Shown here one piece after another: positions 1 through 7,916 of a stretch of DNA of 20,765 bases. The translations under genes and the position numbers were made by a program. Within the stretch, counting starts at the first letter, position 1. Each line of letters starts with the position of its first letter. Origin of the DNA: Symbiodinium natans (lineage: Eukaryota > Sar > Dinophyceae > Suessiales > Symbiodiniaceae). The notes under the pieces were generated by a model, which had not been told where the DNA came from, searched no databases, and was given only the letters and a program-made list of their open reading frames with translations. The stretch covers positions 1-20,765 of the forward strand of contig CAJNDS010001379.1 of the NCBI GenBank assembly GCA_905221605.1, read 5' to 3'.

Positions 1-181
1 CTAAACCCTAAACCCTAAACCCTAAACCCTAAACCCTAAACCCTAAACCCTAAACCCTAAACCCTAAACCCTAAACCCTAAACCCTAAACCCTAAACCCT
101 AAACCCTAAACCCTAAACCCTAAACCCTAACCTAAACCCTAAACCCTAAACCCTAAACCCTAAACCCTAAACCCTAAACCC
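1..181. repeat. Telomere-type array, CCCTAAA repeats
   Basis: About 26 near-perfect 7-bp CCCTAAA units (TTTAGGG on the other strand), with one short unit near 128. The C-rich strand runs 5' to 3' into the sequence, as expected at a left chromosome end. This repeat type is known from plants and from dinoflagellates and other algae. The array ends at the junction with CTCAAGACCAGGATAAATAG. The same junction follows both interior arrays at 12840 and 13417, so this could be a third interior array truncated by the window edge rather than the true terminus. Confidence 0.95.
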
Positions 182-320
182 TCAAGACCAGGATAAATAG
201 AAATTGTATGTGTTTCATTACGAATAGCTCGATTCCTGCAGGCAAAGAGGTTTAAGTAAATTGAACATATTGGCACAGTTGACCCCTGCAAACCCTTATC
301 CTGGCTCACTAGTTACCTCA
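182..320. other. Post-telomeric flank, low-repeat
   Basis: Moderately AT-rich DNA between the telomere array and the 65-bp satellite. It contains no gene I can support. It recurs almost base for base at 13418-13557 and, for its first 45 or so bases, at 12840-12890, always immediately after a telomere-repeat array. It is therefore part of a repeated subtelomeric unit. Confidence 0.7.
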
Positions 321-2818
321 ACTAGGGAGGAGAAGGCCAAGCTCCTTGATTGCATTCACACAAGCCCCGATCCCTGACCCAAATTCAGGAGGCTAACGCA
401 AGGCTCGTATTCACACAGGCTTTGATCACATCCCGACCTGGAATGCAAGGCTCCCGACCCAGTTGTGGGGGGGGGGGGAACGCAAAGGCTCCTTCATTTA
501 CATAAGCCCTGCTCACACACCGACCCAATTAGGGAGGTGAATACAAAGGCTCCTTGGCAGCATTCACACAGGCTCTGATCACATCCCGACCCAATTAGGG
601 AGGGGAACGCAAAGGCTCCATGGCTGCATTTACACAGGCCCTCATCACATCCCGCCCCAATTAGGGAGGGGAATGCAAGGCTCCTTGGCTGCATTTACAC
701 AGGCCCTGATCACATCCCGACCCAATTAGGGAGGTGAATACAAAGGCTCCTGGGCTGCATTTACACAGACCCTGATCACATCCTGACCCAATTCGGGAGG
801 TGAACACTGCATTTACACAGGCCCTGATCACATCCTGACCCAAAGTAGGGAGAGAAACAAAAGGCTCCTTGGCTGCATTTACACAGGCCCTGATCACAGC
901 CCGACCCAATTAGGGAGGTGACTACAAAGGCTCCTTGGCAGCATTCACACAGGCCCTGATCACATCCCGACCCAATTAGGGAGGGGAATGCAAGGCTCCT
1001 TGGCTGCATTGACACAGGCCCTGATCACATCCCGACCCAATTAGGGAGAAATCACAAGGAGCCTGGCTGCCATTTTACACAGGTATCTGATCCATCCAGA
1101 CCAATTAGGGGAGTGACTACAAAGGTCCTTGGCAGATTCACGAGCATGATTCACATCACGACCCATTAGGGAGGGGCATTGCAAGGATACCTTGGCGCAT
1201 TGACCACAGGCCCTGATCCACATCCCGACCCAATTAGGAGAATCACAAGGCGCCTGGCTGCATTTACACAGGTCTTGATCCATCCCGACCCATTAGGGAG
1301 GAGACTACAAAGGCCTCCTTGGCGCATTACACAGGCCCTGGTCACATCCAGATCAAATAGGAGGGAATGCAAGGCTCCTTGGCTGCGTTTAGACAGGCCC
1401 TGATCACATCCCGACCCAATTAGGGAGATGAAAACAAGCCTCCTTGGCAGCATTTTCACAGGCCCTGATCACATCCCGACCCAATTAGGGAGAATCACAA
1501 GGCTCCTTGGCTGCATTTACACAGGTCTTGATCACATCCCGACCCAATTAGGGAGGTGAATACAAAGGCTCTTTGGCTGCAGTTACACAGGCCCTGATCA
1601 CATCCCGACCCAATTCGGGAGGGGAATGCAAGGCTCCTTGGCTGCATTTACACAGGCTGACCCAATTAGGGAGAGAAACACAAGGCTCCTTGGCTGCATT
1701 TACACAGCCCTTGATCACATCCCGACCCAATTAGGGAGGTAATCCAAAGGCTCCTGGGAAAGCATTAACAGGCCCTGAGTCACATACCGACCCAATTAGG
1801 GAGGGGAATGCAAGGCTCCTTGGCTGCATTTACACAGGCCCTGATCACATCCCGACCCAATTAGGGAGGGGAATGCCAAGGCTCCTTGGCTGCATTCAAA
1901 CAGGCCATGGTCACATCCCGACCCAATTAGGGAGGGGAATGCAAGGCTCCTTGGCTGCATTTACACAAACCCTGATCACATCCTGACCCATTTAGGGAGG
2001 GCAATGCAAGGCTCCCTGGCTGCATTTACACAGGCCATGGGAGGGGAATGCAAGGCTCCTTGGCTGCATTTACACAGGCCCTGATCACATCCCGACCCAA
2101 TTAGGGAGAATCACAAGGCTCCTTGGCTGCATTTACACCAGGTTCTGATCAAAATCCCGACACAATTAGGGAGGGGAAACAAACGGCTCCTTGGCTGCGT
2201 TACACAAGGCCCTGATCACATCCGACCAATTCGGGAGGGGAAACGCAAGGCTCCCATGGCTGCATTGTAACAGGGCCCTTGATCACATACTGTCCACATT
2301 AGGGAGAGAAAACAAGCTCCTGGCTTGAATTTACACAGCCTGAATTACATCCCGAACCAATTAGGAAGGGTAAAATACAAAGGGATCTGGCTGCATTACA
2401 CAAGCCCTTGATAACATCCGACCGCAGTAGGGAAAGGGAAGGCAATGCTTCTGGCTGAATCACACAGGCCATGATACATCCGGACCCAATTTCGGGAAGG
2501 GAATTGCAGGGCTCCTTGGCTGCAGTCACACCAGCATCGGACCTTGGCTGCATTTACCACAGCCCTGTGAGCAATTAGGGAGGTAACATTACAAGGACTC
2601 ATGGCAGCATCGCTCACACAGCACTGATCACATCCCGACCCAATTAGGGAGGGGAATGCAGGGCTCCTTGGCTGCATTGACACAGGCCCTGATCACATCC
2701 CGACCCAATTAGGGAGAATCACAAGGCTCCTTGGCTGCATTTACACAGGTCTTGATCACATCCCGACCCAATTAGGGAGGTGATTACAAAGGCTCCTTGG
2801 CTGCATTTACACAGGCCC
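320..2818. repeat. 65/66-bp subtelomeric satellite, block A
   Basis: Tandem array with period 65 or 66 bp, measured between successive ATTAGGG cores (for example 661, 726, 792). Each unit carries a GGCTCCTTGGCTGCATTTAC segment, then ACACAGGCCCTGATCACATC, then CCGACCCAATTAGGGAG. Two unit classes differ at the start: GGGAATGCAAGG and GGTGAATACAAAGG. A 12-G homopolymer lies near 467-478. Reverse-strand ORFs of 60-97 codons run through the array only because 66 is a multiple of three; I do not regard them as genes. Stretches near 1050-1400 and 2140-2640 have many small indels relative to the copy at 13418-16535. Confidence 0.93.
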
Positions 2819-3150
2819 TGGTCGGAAAGGCCTTCCGCGAGCTGGAAAAGGCAAGGCCTTCCAAGAGCTGGAAAACCTTATCCTGGTGCATTTTATGAAG
2901 GAGAACTACCTGGCAAGGCCTTCCAAGAACTGGAAATCCTTATTCTGGTGCATTTTATGAAGGAGAACTACCTGGCAAGGCCTTCCAAGAGCTGGAAATC
3001 CTTATCCTGGTGCATTTATGAAGGAGAACTACCTGGCAAGGCCTTCCAAGAGCTGGAAATCCTTATCCTGGTGCATTCTATGAAAGAGAACTACCTGGCA
3101 AGGCCTTCCAAGAGCTGGAAACCCTTACGCTGGTGCATTTTATGAAGGAG
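2819..3150. repeat. 62-bp satellite, block 1
   Basis: About five units of a 62-bp repeat containing GAGCTGGAAATCCTTATCC, TGGTGCATTTTATGAAGGAG and AACTACCTGGCAAGGCCTTCC. It begins abruptly inside a 65-bp unit, after ACACAGGCCCTG. The 121-codon + strand ORF across it is a consequence of the repeat and I do not call it a gene. The same family returns at 16536-17150 and 19857-20158, each time next to the 65-bp satellite. Confidence 0.92.
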
Positions 3151-3330
3151 AACCACGTTTGCTTGTCCTCAACCTGAATGGGGGCCATGTGCCAGGTGCT
3201 TATGCTCAACCAGAATGGGGTGCAGCCGAGTCGCTTCAGTCAACACAAAGTCCTGACACCAGCAATTCCTGTTTGCTTGCCTCAACCTGAATAGGGGCCA
3301 GCGTTTACCGCTCACACCGTGCGCTTTGGC
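3151..3330. repeat. Short degenerate repeats of a CTCAACCTGAAT motif
   Basis: The satellite gives way to DNA containing several related words: a TTTGCTTG(T)CCTCAACCTGAAT core followed by GGGGCCA near 3158-3187 and again near 3270-3301, and a weaker TGCTCAACCAGAATGGGG near 3202. A further looser match is TTGGCTCAATATGAAC near 3327. Spacing is irregular. No gene is visible. The function is unknown; the words may be remnants of a leader sequence (see findings). Confidence 0.5.
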
Positions 3331-3335
3331 TCAAT
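3317..3335 (+). other. Possible relict dinoflagellate spliced leader
   Basis: The 19 bases CCGTGCGCTTTGGCTCAAT resemble the 3' part of the conserved dinoflagellate spliced leader, which ends in TTTTGGCTCAAG. Ten consecutive bases (TTTGGCTCAA) match, and CCGT precedes them, but two gaps and two mismatches are needed for a full alignment. If real, it would mark a trans-spliced mRNA that was copied back into the genome. The match is short enough to arise by chance. Confidence 0.2.
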
Positions 3336-3450
3336 ATGAACAGCCTTAAGTCTTCATCCACAGCCATTTCGGGCGCAAGCCTCTGTCACCGCAAAAGGTC
3401 TTGAGAGCATTTTCGCATCCCTTGTTTCTCAGCTCAACTGATGCGAGTTG
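3325..3450 (+). repeat. Diverged direct duplication, copy 1 (leader-like DNA)
   Basis: Two blocks here recur in the same order about 700 bp downstream at 4018-4170: a CTTTGGCTCAATATGAAC...AAGTCTTCATCC segment, and CTTGTTTCTCAGCTCAACTG followed by ATGCGA. The spacing between blocks differs (71 versus 94 bp) and the middle is poorly conserved. In the downstream copy the conserved part ends just before the ATG at 4173. That suggests 5' leader or promoter DNA shared by two related transcription units, of which the first has decayed. Confidence 0.45.
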
Positions 3451-3877
3451 CAATGGCCAACCGCTGCGGCTGTTGGGGGGCCTGAACTGCGAGCTGAAGT
3501 GGGACGGTGGCCCGATCGCAAATTTGCGGACCAGGGCCGGCCACGTCGCAGGCTCTGTGCGCTGGACAGCTGCTGGGCTGAATGAACCGGAAGCCCACAA
3601 ATACCGTATTGCCATGCTGTTTCGACCTGTGAGCTTCTAGGCCCTTCAGAACGTCACGGTCGGCGACGTCATCTCAGCCATGGGATCTGAAGCCCATAGT
3701 CACGAAGCACTGTCGCGGCAGACGCATCTGGCAATCCTGATCAACGGACGATGGCAGCCAGAAGAGCAGCCAGTGGCCGGACCGTTTCTTCTCTTAGAAA
3801 AGCTGCCGCGATGCAGGCTACGGCACAAGCAGTCGCTGGCAGAACATCTGTTTCACGCCAATCTTCATTCGCTCTGA
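3401..3877 (+). pseudogene. Possible decayed coding segment of unknown function
   Basis: One + frame is open from 3401 to 3877 except for a single TAG at 3638-3640. It gives 79 residues, then another stretch that resumes directly after the stop and contains NVTVGDVISAMG and HLAILINGRWQPEEQ. GC content and residue mix are coding-like, unlike the flanking repeats, and the position after a duplicated leader-like segment parallels that of the ORF at 3996-4790. I do not recognise the family. It may be a pseudogene, a set of exons, or a chance open frame in GC-rich DNA. The antisense ORF at 3865-4437 looks like a shadow. Confidence 0.25.
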
Positions 3878-3995
3878 CTCTCAAAATTCCACAGAAACGG
3901 CCGGTCATGGGCTACTCGCTTCTTCTGTGCATTGTTGAGCCATGTTGCACCTCTTTCTTGAGCTTGTGAGAAGGTAGGGACGGCCGAGCCTTCCC

Positions 3996-4790
3996 GTGCT
4001 TTTTGTTGCTTGTGCAGCGCGCTTGGGCTCAATTCGAATCGTTTTAAAGTCTTCATCCGTGTCCCGCTGCGGCCAGGCACCATTGGGGTACAAATCTCAA
4101 TCGTCGCAGCTGTTCGTTTCGTTTTTGGAACATGGCCGCTGTCTTGTTTCTCAGGTCGACTGGTGCGACAGCATGCTCGAAGACACGTGCGAGGACTTGG
4201 AGAGCAGAGACCACTCGATTCGCGACTCCGAACAGGCGGACTTCGAGGACGGGTTCGACGACTGGGACTGGGTCGACAGTGAGATGCAGCGCGAAGCCGA
4301 GGAAGATGCGCGTGAGAGAGTACAGTGGAGCAAAGAAATGGAAATCCAGAATGAATACCGCCAGCGTCTCGCCAACATGACGGTGAAGTACCTGAACATG
4401 CAAGGTAGCGAAATCCACACCTCGAAGCCTTATCCACTCTGCCATGTCGAACCGTGCGAGTCTTTCCGGGAAGCCTGGCTGCACACTTTGCACGAAGGAA
4501 ACAGCCCAGATCGCCGTCTCTCCCTGCGCCAACTACGTCTCAGACGACAAGAAATTAAGAAGCCTATCCCGGCGGAAACGCTGCAATATCGCAGCGCCAG
4601 GGAAGTCTTGCTTCACGATTTGGACAGCGGTCCTGCAGGACCCATCCCCCTCGACACCACGAAGCTGGTCTTGGGCGGGGGCGTGATCACAGACACCTGG
4701 AGCTGGAGTGAACTGTTGGGTCACAGCTTGAGCAACGACGTCGTGCACGTGCAAGTTGTCTACATCTCAGAGAAAGCCACAGGCCCGTAG
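3996..4790 (+). CDS. Acidic protein with ubiquitin-like C-terminal segment (hypothetical)
   Basis: The longest open frame gives 264 residues. The ATG at 4173, in a GCGACAGCATG context, is the more likely start (205 residues), because the upstream part aligns with the leader-like duplication at 3325-3450, where the equivalent frame is interrupted. From residue 60 the protein is strongly acidic (FEDGFDDWDWVDSE), then helix- and coil-prone (roughly residues 90-125), then basic. The last 40 or so residues, LVLGGGVITDTWSWSELLG followed by SLSNDVVHVQVVYI, follow the hydrophobic pattern of the ubiquitin segment that runs from the LIFAGK strand to the terminal LHLVLR strand. No C-terminal Gly-Gly is present; the chain ends in KATGP. 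It lies 207 bp upstream of the Helitron gene on the same strand and could be its accessory gene, a 5' exon, or an unrelated host gene. The ubiquitin-like reading is my pattern match only. Confidence 0.5.
   Translation: MLFVACAARLGSIRIVLKSSSVSRCGQAPLGYKSQSSQLFVSFLEHGRCLVSQVDWCDSMLEDTCEDLESRDHSIRDSEQADFEDGFDDWDWVDSEMQREAEEDARERVQWSKEMEIQNEYRQRLANMTVKYLNMQGSEIHTSKPYPLCHVEPCESFREAWLHTLHEGNSPDRRLSLRQLRLRRQEIKKPIPAETLQYRSAREVLLHDLDSGPAGPIPLDTTKLVLGGGVITDTWSWSELLGHSLSNDVVHVQVVYISEKATGP
4018..4170 (+). repeat. Diverged direct duplication, copy 2 (leader-like DNA)
   Basis: Partner of 3325-3450. It contains GCTTGGGCTCAATTCGAATC, AAAGTCTTCATCC and CTTGTTTCTCAGGTCGACTG in the same order. It lies immediately upstream of the ATG at 4173. 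The aligned frame of copy 1 contains a stop, which favours a non-coding leader over protein-coding sequence. Confidence 0.45.
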
Positions 4791-4997
4791 AGCTGCCCAT
4801 GTGAGTACGTTATGTCTCAGCAAGACAAGCCTGCAGAGCTCCAGTGTGTGCCACGAGAAAGAAACTGAGCAGCGAGCAAAGGCAGGACAGCTTTGTAAGT
4901 GCTCGAGCATGGCTTCTCAAGTTGCTTCACTGAGCCTGCTGCAGTGTTTCGGATACAGCCCCTAGGTGCAAAATCTGAGGATTCAGGATTCGTTGCC
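4791..4997 (+). other. Intergenic or 5' leader region with splice-donor-like sites
   Basis: There are 207 bp between the stop of the upstream ORF and the preferred Helitron start. The region contains GTGAGT at 4801 and GTAAGT at 4895, both good matches to GT-type splice donors, and an acceptor-like TTCAG ending at 4985, just before the GCCATGG start context. An intron of about 91 bp in the 5' leader is possible but unproven. I see no TATA-like box or other promoter. Confidence 0.3.
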
Positions 4998-7916
4998 ATG
5001 GCCCCTTGTCATCGGTGCGGCTTCGGGACAAGGAGCGGCAGAGGACAGGGATGGTGCAGCAATCCGCAGTGCCGCCAAGCCGAAAAAGAGGAGTGCCTGG
5101 CCCAGAAGAGCGCAGAGAAAATTGTTTGGCAGCAACAACGGGCAGCGCAGGGAGCGGGCAGTCGTGGACCCTTGCGCGAAGAGAACAGCAGAAAGGCAGA
5201 GCGCCGACAGCTGCATGAGGAAAGGGCGCGGGCAAAGGCAGAGGAGGAAGCAGGCGGCCGTGGACCTTTGCGTGAAGAAGACAGCAAAGAAGCAGAGCGC
5301 CGACAGCTGCGTGAGGCAAGGGCGCGGGCAAAGGCAGAGGAGGAAGCGGGCGGCCGTGGACCTTTGCGGGAAGAAGACAGCAAAGAGGCAGAGCGCCGAC
5401 AGCTGCATGAGGCAAGGGCGCGGGCAAAGGCAGAGGAGGAAGCGGGCGGCCGTGGACCTTTGCGGGAAGAAGACGGCAAAAGGGAAGAGCGCCGACAGCT
5501 GCGTGAGGCAAGGGCACGGGCAAAGGCAGAGGAGGAAGCGGGCGGCCGTGGACCTTTGCGGGAAGAAGACAGCAAAGAAGCAGAGCGCCGACAGCTGCGT
5601 GAGGCAAGGGCGCGGGCAAAGGCAGAGGAGGAAGCGGGCGGCCGTGGACCTTTGCGGGAAGAAGACAGCAAAGAAGCAGAGCGCCGACAGCTGCGGGAGG
5701 CAAGGGCGCGGGGAAAGGCAGAGGAGGAAGCGGGCGGCCGTGGACCTTTGCGGGAAGAAGACAGCAAAGGGGCAGAGCGCCGACAGCTGCGTGAGGCAAG
5801 GGAGCGGGCAAAGGCAGAGGAGGGAGTGGGCGGCCGAGGGCCCAGGCCCATCGCCTCGGAGATTCAGCAGCAGGGCTACCCTTTTCCAGACGAGGACACC
5901 TTGACCCAGGAGCAGGCACAAGCCCATTACTTGGCTTTTGCGCGGAGCTGGAGTAGATTTGGCCTTTCTCGCGTGTGCCAGAAGTGCCAGACTCTAACAC
6001 CAGGGAGGCACTGCAGAACAGCCAAAGGAAGTGGCCAGCTGCTCTGCAGGAATTGCCGCGAGAATCGCACCAAGGTGGTTTTGCCAATCCCGGCCCCCAT
6101 CCCAGAAGCACTGCAAAGTCTGCAACCCATCGAGCAGCACCTCCTCGCCATGGCACGCATCTCGCAGGTCTTGTTGGACAAGCTGCCATCAGGCGGCCCG
6201 AGCGCGCAGTGGGGTCGCATGTACGCAGTGCTCATGCAGGATCCTTTCATCTGCGACGTCCTCGAAGGCGCCACTTTGGAAGAAGACGGTACAGTGCTGG
6301 TCGGGGGCGTGGACGGCATGACCGCATCACCAGCGCGTTTGGAGCACCTACACGCGGCCTTGCAGGCCTTGAAGGAACTGCACTGCCTCTATCAACGGAG
6401 CCCGGCAGTGGACAGAGCTCTGGCGAGAATGGCTGCCATCCTCGCCAACAAGACATCCGCTGCGGCTGCGGTGCCAACAGACCCACTTGCGGGAACAGAA
6501 GCAAACCAAGAGATCGAGATGACATACCTGGTGCCGAAGCAATTCCAGGCCCCAAAAGCCGACGTACAAGATTTGCGAAAAGTGCGAGGATCCGCAGACC
6601 TCAGCGATGGCATGGATGCAAAATTCTTCCCACACTTGTTTCCCACCGGCACAGGAGGCTGGAAGAACGACAACGGAAGCTTTTCCCAATATGCCCGGAA
6701 GCGTCTGCTGAGCCTGGATTCCCGCTTCGAAGCGTCCACGGCCTACATCATGTGGCTGCTGGAGATGCAGACCAAGAAGCGACTTTCCGGAAACATCAAC
6801 GTCCGGATCGGCAACCAGCGGGTGCCCTACGGCAGTAGCGACTACGAGAACGGTAGCCGTCAGGTGTATGCTGCCTTGCGGGACATGCCTGGCACGCAGC
6901 CGTACCTGTACGCCAAGAAGGGAGTGGCGCTCAACATGTACGAGCAGCTTGGCGCTCCCAACTTCTTCATGACACTGTCCTGCCACGCGCGCCAGCCTGC
7001 GTTGCTCCTCGCGGCTATCTCGGCACGGCTGCTGCGGCTGCGTCCCGACCGCCCTCAGGCAGAACTGGAGCAGCACGCTGCAGAGATCCTATTCCGCTAC
7101 CAGAATGACAAGAACTTCACTTGGGATGGGTTGTCGCCCAACCAGTTGTGCAACCAGCAGCCGGCAGTGGTAGCGCGACAATTCATGCACCAAGTCTCTC
7201 AGCTGATGTGGTGGCTGTCCAGCACGCGCGGTCCGAAAGTCCACCTGCACGAAGATGCTGATCCACAAGATGGAGTCGAGGAGAGCGACTGCGAGGACGT
7301 GGAGGACGACGCCCAGGCACCCGCCACGGATTTTGCAGGCCTTCATCGCCGCATGCGCAAGGAACGGCCTCCTTTCAAAGTGTTGGACTACATCATTCGC
7401 ATAGAATGGCAAAAGCGGGGCTACCCCCACGCTCACATCCTGCTTTGGATCGAAGAGTGGGCCAAAGCAACGCAGCAGCCAGACAAGATGGCGCCCGACG
7501 GCGAAGACTCCGAACAAGCAGCAGAGACACCGGTTCCAGACTGGTCTGACGAAGAGGCCATGGAGAACTTCATCCCCAAGTGTGCGGAGGACCTCAGCGA
7601 CAAGTACATCTGCACCAAGTCCCCGAACACGTGGCGCCAATCCCACCGCGTACCACCCAGAGATAGAGAAGTGAACGCAAAGCTGTCCGCAGAGGTGGTG
7701 CACAACCACACGCCATATTGCGGCATGTACTCAGAATGCGCCTGTCGATTTGGATTTCCACATGATGCAGAGCCCCGGACTCGGCGTCGAACATCGCAGG
7801 AGCAGTACGCCAACAGCCGCTGGAAGAGCAGCCTTGCGACGAGACGAGTGAAGGGAGACAGCATGATGGGACAGTACAACATTCGAATCTTGAGAAGGTG
7901 GAGGGCAAGCATGGAC
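4998..7916 (+). CDS. Helitron RepHel protein, N-terminal part (HUH Rep domain), broken by frameshift
   Basis: This is the first 973 residues of a rolling-circle transposase. The ATG at 4998 sits in GCCATGG; the frame is open from 4899, but those 33 codons look like leader. Order: zinc-binding motif C4-x2-C7-x12-C20-x4-C25; seven 32-residue charged repeats (54-277); CQKC...CRNC zinc motif (327 on) running into a DUF6570-like region with LQPIEQHLLAMARISQ; EMTYLVPK and KFFPHLFPTGTGGW (about 507-556), typical of the Helitron-like N-terminal domain; GAPNFFMTLSCHARQP (about 652-667); the HUH motif in GYPHAHILLW with H811 and H813, which bind the catalytic metal in this family; and CRFGFPHD and QYNIRILRRWRASMD. 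After D973 the homology moves to the -1 frame. The original frame runs on to a stop at 8030 with no family similarity. The domain identity is very secure. Confidence 0.9.
5157..5828 (+). repeat. Seven tandem 96-bp repeats coding a charged helical region
   Basis: Seven units of exactly 96 bp (32 codons) start at 5157, 5253, 5349, 5445, 5541, 5637 and 5733. Each encodes a GGRGPLREED segment, then AERRQLREARARAKAEEEA, with only a few substitutions between units. The high Glu/Arg/Ala content predicts a long charged helix, possibly a coiled coil, with a Gly-Pro break once per unit. Because 96 is a multiple of three, all six frames stay open here, which explains the long false ORFs on both strands. 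Near-identity at the DNA level indicates recent expansion or homogenisation. Confidence 0.95.

Noticed and set aside
494-1730. Reverse-strand ORFs with recurring Cys-rich text (SLIGSGCDQGLCKCSQGA)
   Set aside because: They are translations of the 65/66-bp satellite, open only where units are 66 bp. They start and stop with unit-length changes and recur in every block, with no sign of coding selection.
320-2818. CRISPR-like array
   Set aside because: Repeats are directly adjacent with no unique spacers, the period is 65 bp, and the setting is eukaryotic subtelomere.
2780-3145. 121-codon ORF reading ELPGKAFQELEILILVH repeats
   Set aside because: It is a translation of the 62-bp satellite, and similar ORFs appear in each block of this satellite.
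3865-4532. Reverse-strand ORFs of 159-190 codons opposite the upstream ORF
   Set aside because: They are shadows in GC-rich coding DNA. The + frame has the better residue composition and a plausible fold at its C-terminus.
4927-6189. Long ORFs on the reverse strand (up to 420 codons) and in the other + frame across the 96-bp repeats
   Set aside because: A 96-bp period keeps all frames open. Only the + frame beginning at 4998 continues into recognisable Helitron domains.
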